From Megasphaera sp. AM44-1BH (GTDB lineage: Bacteria > Bacillota > Negativicutes > Veillonellales > Megasphaeraceae): DNA of 64,000 nucleotides. Numbering within the stretch: position 1 is the first letter of the stretch; every line of letters begins with the position of its first letter. Shown in pieces: positions 24,709 to 31,654 of the stretch. The notes below the pieces were generated by a model. That model worked only from the letters and a program-made list of their open reading frames with translations, was not told the DNA's origin and did not search any database. Position numbers and translations under genes: made by a program. Location of the stretch: the NCBI RefSeq assembly GCF_003467125.1, contig NZ_QSFA01000010.1, positions 1 through 64,000 of the forward strand. Reading direction: 5' to 3'.

Positions 24709-25323
24709 TTACTCCCCAGATTGAATTCGTTTCATCAGTTCACGCCATTCGTACCGCACCTGTTCTTCTGTATCTTCCAAAGAACCGGTATTGTCGATGA
24801 TTACCTGAGCCAATGACCGTTTTGTATCAATAGGAAGTTGAGCATGGATGCGTGCCATTGCTTCGTCTCTGGTGTAATGATTCCGGGCCATCAGCCGCGA
24901 AAGCTGTGTTGCCGGATCCACATATACGAGCCATGCTTCATCAACGTACGAATCGTATTTTATCTCAAATAGCAATGGCATGTCAAGGAAAATAACAGGA
25001 TTTTCTTTTTTTGTTTTAATTATTTCAATTTTGTTATCAATTTCCCGCTGGATCAGAGGAAATAAAATACCTTCCAACTGAGCCTTTTTCTCCTTATTTC
25101 CAAACACAACGCGGCCCATATAAGCCCGGTCCATCGAACCATCTGCACACAAAACCTGCGGCCCGAATGCCTCTGCTACCTCTTTCAGCCCAAAAGATCC
25201 GGGACGCACGACATCATGGGCAAGCTGATCACAGTCGATAATCCCCGCTCCCAGCTGACGCAGCATGGCTACAACCGTGCTCTTTCCCGAAGCAATACCT
25301 CCCGTAAGCCCAATCTGTAACAT
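24709..25323 (-). CDS. coaE: Dephospho-CoA kinase
   Basis: About 204 residues from MLQIGLTGGIASGKST, whose GGIASGKS is the P-loop (about 8-15). Downstream come DCDQLAHDVV and FLDMPLLFE, both typical of CoaE. It phosphorylates dephospho-CoA in the last step of coenzyme A synthesis. The start at 25323 follows GGGGAGG by 5 nt. It is the first gene of a leftward unit with the lytic transglycosylase and tRNA-Leu, and marks the edge of the AT-rich island at higher coordinates. Confidence 0.95.
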   Translation of the reverse strand: MLQIGLTGGIASGKSTVVAMLRQLGAGIIDCDQLAHDVVRPGSFGLKEVAEAFGPQVLCADGSMDRAYMGRVVFGNKEKKAQLEGILFPLIQREIDNKIEIIKTKKENPVIFLDMPLLFEIKYDSYVDEAWLVYVDPATQLSRLMARNHYTRDEAMARIHAQLPIDTKRSLAQVIIDNTGSLEDTEEQVRYEWRELMKRIQSGE

Positions 25324-25362
25324 ACCGTCCTCCCCTTTCACCACATATTTATTATTTATGTG

Positions 25363-25613
25363 TCATTCCTGGCATAAATGATATTTTAATGCTTGAACTT
25401 CATTGATTACTATAACTTCTGCTTTCCAAATTTTCAAAAGAGCATGCAATCGTTTCTGCAAAGCATCTTGTACTGAATTGCACCATTCTTTCTGATGATT
25501 CTTAATAATTAAGATGAATTGAATTTTCGGGCAAGAATATAAGCACCTTTGAAGTTTTGTTCCTAATACAATATTTCCTTCCACAGCCTGTACACCACTA
25601 TAAAAGCAAGCAT
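25363..25613 (-). pseudogene. Small partner gene of the ATPase, apparently frameshifted
   Basis: A 73-codon frame starting with GTG (25584) has no ribosome site, but reading it upstream gives ACFYSGVQAVEGN without an in-frame start. An ATG at 25613, preceded by GGGGG that overlaps the end of the ATPase gene, reads MLAFIVVY and stops early. Slipping back one base at the TTTT run (25602-25605) joins the two frames into an 83-residue protein beginning MLAFYSGVQAVEG. So either a T was lost (pseudogene or sequencing error) or ribosomes slip here: the Phe codon can re-pair one base back. The family is not recognised. It is tightly coupled to the ATPase and AT-rich like it. Confidence 0.5.
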
Positions 25614-25615
25614 AT

Positions 25616-26635
25616 CTATCCCCCTAACGACCAATCTACCTCTTGCTGGTACAATCGGATGGATTCACCAATAATGGAATTATCAGGCATCCCATCGGCC
25701 ATATCGTCATAAGCGGGCTTTCCATCGACTGTCAAAGATAACACAGGAACAGACAGATTATGCATTTTAGCCAAAAGGTACAATTTTTTTATGACGAAAT
25801 ATGAATGAGTGGCAATAAAGAACTGAACACCCGATTGAGACAATTCAAAAATCATATCCAAATAATCGGAAATTGCTTTCGGATGAAGTGCTGATTCCAA
25901 TTCATCAATAAAGATAACTGCATGATTATCCAAATAACGATTAGAGAGTAAGCGATTAAAAATAGCAATCTTTTTTACGCCTTCCGAAGTCATACCAATC
26001 GTAAAACGCGCATTTCCTCGTTTATAGTACCATTCATTCTTTTGATCATCATATTCTATTTTTCCCTTGATGACCTGTTCCAGTTTTTTCCGTCCATCAG
26101 CAAATGCATCAAAATTACGTCCTCGTTGCGGGGCAATTTGCAATGCTTTAACTAAATCAAGGTATGTGTCATCAAATCCAAAGAGTGAATCTTGATCTCG
26201 CGATTTTAGGATGATATTAAATAACGATAAGACTTCTTTCGCAGGAATAAAAACAGCTTTATTCTGACGAGGTGTATCAAAGGTATTTCGAATTTTACTG
26301 ATTTTCATATTCGTATCTTTGCCGAAAGTAAAACAAAATTCGGCTGAGTCCTCAATCATAGAAAAATTCAGCGCACTTTTCCCTTTTTCAACCAAGTCTC
26401 CTAGTGCTTCTACTTGAAAAGTCCAGTACAATTTCTCTGCCAAAATATCTGCCAATTCACGCTTATCATTTCCCTTGCCAAACTGTTCCAAAACCCGTAA
26501 AGCAGAATATATCGCTTTTAGTAAAATCGTCTTTCCACTACTATTTTCGCCGATTATCAAATTTATATTTTGCAATGACTGCCACTGTAATTGTTCATGT
26601 TGACAAAAATTTTCTAATATTATCTGTTGAAGCAC
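25616..26635 (-). CDS. AAA family ATPase (RecF/OLD/SMC-like, AAA_15/AAA_21 type)
   Basis: About 339 residues from a GTG start at 26635 (LQQIILENF), with AGAGG upstream. A longer reading from 26767 would run through the promoter region. It has Walker A GENSSGKT (about 29-36), Walker B AVIFIDELES (about 240) and the switch histidine in FIATHSYFV (about 275). These are the head-domain motifs of overcoming-lysogenization and Septu/PARIS-type ATPases, usually paired with a nuclease or small effector. It is AT-rich compared with neighbours, divergent from the unknown gene at 26796 and coupled to a small frameshifted gene. A role in phage defence is inference. Confidence 0.8.
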   Translation of the reverse strand: MLQQIILENFCQHEQLQWQSLQNINLIIGENSSGKTILLKAIYSALRVLEQFGKGNDKRELADILAEKLYWTFQVEALGDLVEKGKSALNFSMIEDSAEFCFTFGKDTNMKISKIRNTFDTPRQNKAVFIPAKEVLSLFNIILKSRDQDSLFGFDDTYLDLVKALQIAPQRGRNFDAFADGRKKLEQVIKGKIEYDDQKNEWYYKRGNARFTIGMTSEGVKKIAIFNRLLSNRYLDNHAVIFIDELESALHPKAISDYLDMIFELSQSGVQFFIATHSYFVIKKLYLLAKMHNLSVPVLSLTVDGKPAYDDMADGMPDNSIIGESIRLYQQEVDWSLGG

Positions 26636-26724
26636 CGTCCTCGCCTCTTTCTTCGTAACTTTATTACCATCATACCTAATTTCAGACAATACCGCAACAT
26701 CCTGCGCGTAAAGAAAGGAATGTT

Positions 26725-26753
26725 TTGATGCAATCCCATATATCCGATATAAT
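26725..26753 (+). promoter_or_regulatory. Promoter of the unknown island gene
   Basis: Plus strand: -35 TTGATG (26725-26730), 17-bp spacer, -10 TATAAT (26748-26753), about 43 bp upstream of the start codon. It lies in the 160-bp divergent region shared with the ATPase gene. Confidence 0.7.
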
Positions 26754-26795
26754 AGAATAACAAACATCTAAACAGGAACGAGGAGGTGGAATTAC

Positions 26796-27896
26796 ATGGG
26801 TGATATATCAATAATTGCCCGGAGGTTGCCCGATAAAGGAATCGAATATGGCTGGAGCGGAAATGGAGGATATTTCAAAAACGTCGGCATATCCGCTCTA
26901 ACGTATCAGGATGATGAAGATGTAGAAAGATTATTTGCCTTAGGCGAAATAAGCCATCTGGGTATTCCAGGAAGCGAACATTTTAAAAGCTGGATCTGGA
27001 GTACGGTTCCGGCGAATTCCCCCATGAACCGGAATAAAAGTGAAAGGTGGATGTTCAGTCAAATTGCTTTTATAGACTATGGATATTTCCGTGAACCTGA
27101 CGGAGATTGGTATTATGTCATCCCAAGCTCGTTTCGCGTTAAAATACCATTATTTCTGGTATACAATCATTTAGATGATGACTTATTTGAATTTGTCTAT
27201 CTTTCAGCAGTCCAGCATGAAATTGGTAAATTTATTTTTGATAAATATCCAGATGCAGATCCTGATTTCCTTCCCTATTTATCAGACCTTGGGATAAACG
27301 CAGAAGAAGTAAAAAAAGCTATTTTAGACTCAGACTATCCATTACATGAATTGTACGAACTTCACAGACCTGTATTCAATTATTTTGATGATTGGATTGT
27401 CGTCGATTGTGATGAAAACTATCAAGAAATTACGAATATCTATATGAGGCCCCGGGCTCCAGAAGCGGAGCGACTGGAAACATGCGACTGGTATACACCA
27501 AACAAAAAGAACCGGCCAAATATGGACAATCTGGTTCTTACAATTGATTACACAATTGTTCAGAATTGTCTGAATAATATCCAGGAAGATAAGCTGCCAA
27601 GCGACGACGAACTGGCAAGCCGGGAAATGTTAATTCGTCATCTGGTTCGTAGCGGCAAACTGGACGAAATCAAAAAAAATGCTGCTGAAGAGGGACTAGT
27701 AGGAGAAGAAGCCGAAGGATATGTCTATAGCTTCATGACCGGGCTGATAAAAAGTCGTGAAGATGTTCTATATCGGTGTTTAAAAGAGCATTTGGAAACA
27801 GAAAGAATCATGAAGATACTAAACATAACGGAAAACTACGTCATAAAATTCGCCAGTGAAAGCCGACTAGAAATTAAAGAACACCCTTGCAAATAG
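26796..27896 (+). CDS. Unknown protein in the AT-rich island
   Basis: 366 residues, preceded by AGGAGGTGG at ideal spacing. I recognise no family. It is acidic and rich in aromatic residues, with no signal peptide, membrane segment or obvious catalytic motif. The C-terminal third (about 255-366) is predicted mainly helical from its pattern. It has its own consensus promoter and is divergent from the AAA ATPase, with which it shares low GC content, so both may have arrived together. It is one of few plus-strand genes in this half of the window. Confidence 0.75.
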   Translation: MGDISIIARRLPDKGIEYGWSGNGGYFKNVGISALTYQDDEDVERLFALGEISHLGIPGSEHFKSWIWSTVPANSPMNRNKSERWMFSQIAFIDYGYFREPDGDWYYVIPSSFRVKIPLFLVYNHLDDDLFEFVYLSAVQHEIGKFIFDKYPDADPDFLPYLSDLGINAEEVKKAILDSDYPLHELYELHRPVFNYFDDWIVVDCDENYQEITNIYMRPRAPEAERLETCDWYTPNKKNRPNMDNLVLTIDYTIVQNCLNNIQEDKLPSDDELASREMLIRHLVRSGKLDEIKKNAAEEGLVGEEAEGYVYSFMTGLIKSREDVLYRCLKEHLETERIMKILNITENYVIKFASESRLEIKEHPCK

Positions 27897-27955
27897 CCAA
27901 TAGTCTAAGATGATTGATTAATCGAGTATATGCACCTGCTGGTGATCCCGGGCCG

Positions 27956-27985
27956 TTCACAAGGCTAAACCATTCATGGTATAAT
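27956..27985 (+). promoter_or_regulatory. Promoter upstream of a truncated Rpn-like ORF
   Basis: Plus strand: -35 TTCACA (27956-27961), 18-bp spacer, extended -10 TGGTATAAT (-10 at 27980-27985). Confidence 0.6.
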
Positions 27986-28019
27986 CATTTTTAAGTAAAG
28001 AGAAACGAGGCGGGAGTAT

Positions 28020-28148
28020 ATGAAACTGACAGCACTATTAGCACAGGAACGCCGGGAAGGAATAGAACAAGGACGGGAAGAAGGGGGAAACGTCTTTTAT
28101 TCTTCTTCTCTTAGATGCAAAAAAGAATCCCCACAAGCTGCTTACTAG
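28020..28148 (+). pseudogene. 42-codon ORF resembling the C-terminal tail of Rpn-family proteins
   Basis: ATG after GGCGGGAG; the peptide begins MKLTALLAQERREGIEQ and continues with GREEGG. The charged EQGREEG-type tail is typical of the C-terminus of Rpn/PD-(D/E)XK transposase-like proteins, so this is probably a deletion remnant. It retains a good promoter and ribosome site and runs into the guaA terminator, where it picks up residues from the stem. Confidence 0.45.
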
Positions 28149-28165
28149 CGGTTTGTGGGGATTTT
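28120..28165. terminator. Bidirectional terminator between guaA and the island
   Basis: Stem AATCCCCACAA / TTGTGGGGATT, with T runs on both sides (TTTTTTG on plus; TTCTTTTTTGC on minus). It terminates guaA and the short ORF at 28020. Confidence 0.85.
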
Positions 28166-28171
28166 TTGCTA

Positions 28172-29707
28172 TTATTCCCATTCAATGGTGGAAGGTGGTT
28201 TGCTCGTAATGTCGTACACGATACGGTTGATGTGATCTACTTCATTGACGATACGGCTGGAGATTTTATCCAGTACATCATAGGGGATGCGTGCCCAGTC
28301 TGCCGTCATAAAGTCCGTCGTCGTAACGCCGCGCAGTGCCAGTGTGTAATCATAGGTACGGAAATCACCCATGACGCCGACAGAGCGGTTGTTTGTCAGT
28401 ACGGCGAAATACTGGTTGATATCCCGGGACAGGCCGGCATTGGCGATTTCTTCCCGGAATATGGCATCGGCATCGCGCAGAATGCTGAGTTTTTCTTTTG
28501 TAATTTCACCCATGATGCGGATAGCAAGACCCGGACCGGGGAACGGCTGACGCCACACGAGATATTCCGGCAGGCCCAGTTCGGCTCCCAGTTCGCGGAC
28601 TTCATCCTTAAAGAGATTGCGAAGGGGTTCAATGAGACCTTTAAAATCGACAACAGCCGGGAGCCCGCCTACATTGTGATGGCTCTTGATGACGGCTGCA
28701 TCACCGGCACCGGATTCGATGACGTCCGGATAAATCGTTCCCTGGGCGAGGAAATCGACAGCTCCGATTTTGCGGCCTTCATCTTCAAATACACGGATGA
28801 ATTCTTCACCGATGATCTTCCGCTTCCGTTCCGGATCGGTCACACCGGCCAATTTCCCCAGGAAGCGTTCAGAAGCATCGACGCGGACAAAATTCATTCC
28901 GCTGTCTTTAAAAGCCGCTTCTACTTCATCACCTTCATTTTTACGGAGCAGGCCGTGATCGACAAAGATACATGTCAGCTGGCTTCCTACGGCCTTCGAA
29001 ATCAGGGCAGCAGCAACGGAACTATCGACGCCGCCAGACAAAGCCAGTACGACTTTGCCGTCGCCGACCGTTTCTTTAATGTGGGCAATCGCCGTCTTGG
29101 CATAATTGGCCATCGTCCACGAACCCGTACATCCACAGACTTCAAAGAGGAAGTTGTGAAGCATTTCCTTGCCATGTTCCGTATGCAGCACTTCAGGATG
29201 ATACTGCATGGCGTACAGCTTGCGTTCTGTATTCTGCATAGCCGCAACAGGGCAGTTTTCCGAATGAGCAACGATAGAAAATCCAGCCGGCAACTTGGCT
29301 ACATAATCCTGATGACTCATCCAGACGATTTCTTTTGCCGCCAGTCCCTTGAAAAGCGGCGACGATGTATCTACGTCAGTTTCCGTTTTGCCAAATTCGC
29401 GGCGGTCGGCATGACGCACTTCCCCACCCAGCGTCTGGGCCATGAACTGCATGCCATAACAAAGACCAAGTACAGGGATTCCCAGTTCAAATACATCCGC
29501 TTCTATCTTAGGAGCATTTTCTTCATACACACTAGCCGGGCCGCCTGTAAAAATAATCCCCTGCGGCTGCAGCTCCTTGATTTTTGCTACGGCTTTATGA
29601 TACGGATATACTTCACAGTATACATGATTTTCACGGACACGACGTGCAATGAGCTGATTGTACTGTCCGCCAAAATCGACAACAATGACAAGTTCTTTGT
29701 TATCCAT
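28172..29707 (-). CDS. guaA: GMP synthase (glutamine-hydrolysing)
   Basis: A 511-residue protein. The N-terminal class I glutamine amidotransferase has catalytic Cys in GLCYGMQ (about 82-88) and its His/Glu in YHPEV (about 168-172). The ATP pyrophosphatase P-loop is SGGVDSSV (about 225-232), and a C-terminal dimerisation domain ends in PPSTIEWE. It converts XMP to GMP. No purine riboswitch is visible in the leader, which does contain an AGAAAC/GTTTCT hairpin. The 3' end of guaA is a known integration site for genomic islands in other bacteria, and the AT-rich island lies on that side. Confidence 0.96.
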   Translation of the reverse strand: MDNKELVIVVDFGGQYNQLIARRVRENHVYCEVYPYHKAVAKIKELQPQGIIFTGGPASVYEENAPKIEADVFELGIPVLGLCYGMQFMAQTLGGEVRHADRREFGKTETDVDTSSPLFKGLAAKEIVWMSHQDYVAKLPAGFSIVAHSENCPVAAMQNTERKLYAMQYHPEVLHTEHGKEMLHNFLFEVCGCTGSWTMANYAKTAIAHIKETVGDGKVVLALSGGVDSSVAAALISKAVGSQLTCIFVDHGLLRKNEGDEVEAAFKDSGMNFVRVDASERFLGKLAGVTDPERKRKIIGEEFIRVFEDEGRKIGAVDFLAQGTIYPDVIESGAGDAAVIKSHHNVGGLPAVVDFKGLIEPLRNLFKDEVRELGAELGLPEYLVWRQPFPGPGLAIRIMGEITKEKLSILRDADAIFREEIANAGLSRDINQYFAVLTNNRSVGVMGDFRTYDYTLALRGVTTTDFMTADWARIPYDVLDKISSRIVNEVDHINRIVYDITSKPPSTIEWE

Positions 29708-29772
29708 TACTTCCTCCTCTTATCTATTCATAGAAACAGCTGGAACCGTTTCTGTTTTATTATTTTTTTATT

Positions 29773-29801
29773 ATACCATAGGTAACATATGGTGACTAGT
29801 A
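29773..29801 (-). promoter_or_regulatory. Promoter of guaA
   Basis: Minus strand: -10 TATAAT in GGTATAATAAA near 29773-29778, with a weak -35 TAGTCA 17 bp upstream. The leader is about 60 nt with an AGGAGG site. Confidence 0.5.
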
Positions 29802-29802
29802 G

Positions 29803-29966
29803 TCGGACCCACGGCCGATGACTTATTTCCCCTGAATCACCAGCGTGACTATCATCTGCCGCGTCGTCGTCGGTCAACGTAGCCCCGCTACGCCTCCCTC
29901 CATCCTCCTTGCATATGACGGCCCCGCTGACGATTCAGGATGGAAACCGTCACCGGTCGTGGGTCC
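29803..29966. repeat. Palindromic repeat family A, copy A1
   Basis: A 164-bp imperfect palindrome. Outer arms GGACCCAC (29803-29810) and GTGGGTCC (29959-29966) pair, with further pairing inward including CCTGAATC / GATTCAGG and a small central GTAGC/GCTAC hairpin. About 35 bp of right flank ending in GCCGGTTCGACG is also shared with A2. It resembles a MITE or a structured RNA. No ORF is supported in it. Confidence 0.75.
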
Positions 29967-30020
29967 TGTATTGCTGGTATTGTGGCATAAAAAATAGCCG
30001 GTTCGACGAACCAGCTATCA

Positions 30021-30414
30021 GTATATATCGTCGGTTTGAAGCACCGTGTAGCATGGCGTCCCCGTGATAAGCAGAGAACCACATTTGAAGGAGCGTAGCA
30101 ACGCGCAAATGTGTGTAGGGGCTCACGGCCGGGGAACTTCTTTTGTCTGCCTCACCGGCTATGGCATCATCTACGGCGTTGTCGTCTATCGACGTAGCAC
30201 CGCTACGCCTCTTTCCTCCGCCTTGTATCTGACACCATAGCCGATGATTCCGATGCAAAGCGCCCCCGGCCGTGAGCCCTCGCTTATGCCGAAACACAGT
30301 GCCCTATTTAAGCCCCTTTTCAGAGATGTAGAAATATCGCAGTTTCGGCAGAAGGGGCTTTATATCATCTGAGTTTCAGTATCTGACTCCGAGAAGCGTT
30401 GCATGTCGGACAAG
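30021..30414. repeat. Interspersed repeat family B, copy B1 (interrupted by A3)
   Basis: Shares with B2 (33991-34250) and B3 (36728-36974) the sequence from GAAGCACCGTGTAGC through CACATTTGAAGGAGC and CAAATGTGTG, then CGCTTATGCCGAAAC onward to GTCGGACA. In B1 these halves are separated by the palindrome A3. The CACATTTG/CAAATGTG and GCCGAAAC/GTTTCGGC arms form hairpins. Confidence 0.75.
30119..30279. repeat. Palindromic repeat family A, copy A3, inserted in B1
   Basis: A 161-bp element with perfect 16-bp terminal arms GGGCTCACGGCCGGGG and CCCCGGCCGTGAGCCC. The interior shares the GTCGTC...CGTAGCnCCGCTACGCCT core with A1 and A2. Bases that differ from A1 in one arm are matched by complementary changes in the other. 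B2 and B3 lack this segment at the same place. Confidence 0.75.
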
Positions 30415-30472
30415 ATTCTTACATTACAAACGGTCCTTTTGATGAACTACTTACAGCAAATGAACATATATA

Positions 30473-31264
30473 CTATTCACGAACAAATCCGGGGGCTTGT
30501 TTTAATGCTGTAATCATATCTGGAGAAAGTCCTGTATACTTCGCTATTTTTTCCACAGCTACTCCGTCTTTTAACATCTCTAATGCATCTTCCAACTTTC
30601 CCTTTTGTGTTCCCTTTTCCATGCCTTCACGAAAGCCTGCTTCATGACCAATTTTACGTTCTTCTTTTAATTTCAATGTATAGGTCATATATCTCACCCT
30701 CTCCGACTCCTGCGTCTTGACGTTCCGGATGGCTTCGTCTATTTCTTGTACGAATTCATCCGGGCTCATGACTCCGTCTACGTATTCCAGGAATGCTTTT
30801 ACATCTGGTTCTACGTCATCCATGGTACCTTTCGTATTCAGGAACAGTTTCACCGTTCCGTCCTGTAGTTCGATATCCTTATCTTCCGTACAGTAATTCC
30901 TGAATGTGTACATATGCCGCCCTTCATGGAACGGTTCAAAAGGACAAATAAATATGATGTACGTCGGGTTTAGTTCATCATAATCGACTCCTGCTTTCAG
31001 CAGATCCCCGTCTATCATGGACTGGTAATACCTCGTCCTCTTATACAATCCCTCATTTTCTGGCTTGCGTACCTGCATTTCGATATTGTATACGGTGTGC
31101 TTATCATCTTTGACATAGACATCGAGCCGGACACCTTTACTGTCATAACTGGCCTTCATAGACTTTTCGTCCTCGATATACACTAGATCATCAATGGAAA
31201 TACGCAATATCTTTTCCAACATTTTCTTGCAGATACGTTTCCGGCTCATAATGAGTTTGAACAT
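30473..31264 (-). CDS. Rpn family recombination-promoting nuclease / putative transposase, N-terminally interrupted
   Basis: 263 residues from MFKLIMSRKR. The PD-(D/E)XK core is visible as GVRLDVYVKDD (Asp about 48) and YNIEMQVRK (Glu-x-Gln about 61-63), followed by the usual YYQSMIDGDLLKAG and FICPFEPFH. The C-terminal charged tail contains GHEAGFREGMEKG. The original start is probably 31315, where ATGATG follows GGAAGGA. That frame reads MMYQIKD, then a TGA (31292-31294), then QDLTIQDDYMFKLIM, the normal N-terminus of the family. Translation may restart at 31264 behind AGGACG. Related proteins nick or cut DNA and promote recA-independent recombination. Confidence 0.8.
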   Translation of the reverse strand: MFKLIMSRKRICKKMLEKILRISIDDLVYIEDEKSMKASYDSKGVRLDVYVKDDKHTVYNIEMQVRKPENEGLYKRTRYYQSMIDGDLLKAGVDYDELNPTYIIFICPFEPFHEGRHMYTFRNYCTEDKDIELQDGTVKLFLNTKGTMDDVEPDVKAFLEYVDGVMSPDEFVQEIDEAIRNVKTQESERVRYMTYTLKLKEERKIGHEAGFREGMEKGTQKGKLEDALEMLKDGVAVEKIAKYTGLSPDMITALKQAPGFVRE

Positions 31265-31333
31265 GTAATCGTCCTGAATGGTCAGGTCCTGTCAGTCTTT
31301 GATTTGGTACATCATTGTTTATCCTTCCTTTCT

Positions 31334-31339
31334 ATTATA
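31334..31339 (-). promoter_or_regulatory. Extended -10 box directly upstream of the rpn-like gene
   Basis: Minus strand TGGTATAAT with -10 TATAAT; no clear -35. A start site here would give a leader of about 12 nt with the GGAAGGA ribosome site. Confidence 0.4.
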
Positions 31340-31349
31340 CCATAGAAAT

Positions 31350-31413
31350 AAAAGAACTCGTCCACCAGAAAAGAGAGTTCTCCCGTAGAGAATCCCCCTC
31401 TGATGAACGAGTT
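31350..31413 (-). ncRNA. Candidate structured RNA: attenuator or small RNA upstream of the rpn-like gene
   Basis: On the minus-strand transcript AACTCGTTCATCAGA pairs with TCTGGTGGACGAGTT over 15 bp with G-U wobbles that exist only on this strand. An inner TTCTC-TACG-GGAGAA hairpin closes it, and TTCTTTTATTTC follows. With the promoter at 31441-31469 this would give an RNA of about 90 nt, or an attenuated leader of the nuclease gene. Confidence 0.55.
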
Positions 31414-31440
31414 TGTTCTATACACGAATAGTATGAAATT

Positions 31441-31469
31441 AGTATAACATAGAACGTATATTCTGTCTA
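31441..31469 (-). promoter_or_regulatory. Promoter of the structured RNA / rpn leader
   Basis: Minus strand: -35 TAGACA (31464-31469), 17-bp spacer, extended -10 TGTTATACT (-10 at 31441-31446). Confidence 0.6.
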
Positions 31470-31603
31470 TAGTATATTTTTATGACACGCAGGGACGGCA
31501 AAGACACTCTGTCCGTCAAACCGACCTGCGAACTGCGGCCTTCCGGCCTCGATGAACGACCTACGACGAATGAACTACGGCTCTTCCCTCCCTTTTCCCA
31601 ACC

Positions 31604-31636
31604 AAAAAAAAGACCACTCTTTCGAGTGGTCTTTTT
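31604..31636. terminator. Terminator of the first ompM gene (bidirectional)
   Basis: Stem AAAAGACCACTC / GAGTGGTCTTTT with loop GAAA and T runs on both sides, 19 nt after the ompM stop. Confidence 0.9.
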
Positions 31637-31654
31637 GATTCCGTACCGTATGGA

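Noticed and set aside
28172..28200. attL/attR direct repeats of the guaA 3' end
   Set aside because: No second copy of the guaA end sequence was seen near the far edge of the AT-rich island, and no integrase gene is present.
29708..29772. Guanine riboswitch in the guaA leader
   Set aside because: The leader is too short and lacks the conserved loop sequences; only a small AGAAAC/GTTTCT hairpin is present.
28115..29785. 556-codon open frame antisense to guaA
   Set aside because: Shadow of guaA. The start lies in the guaA terminator and there is no ribosome site.
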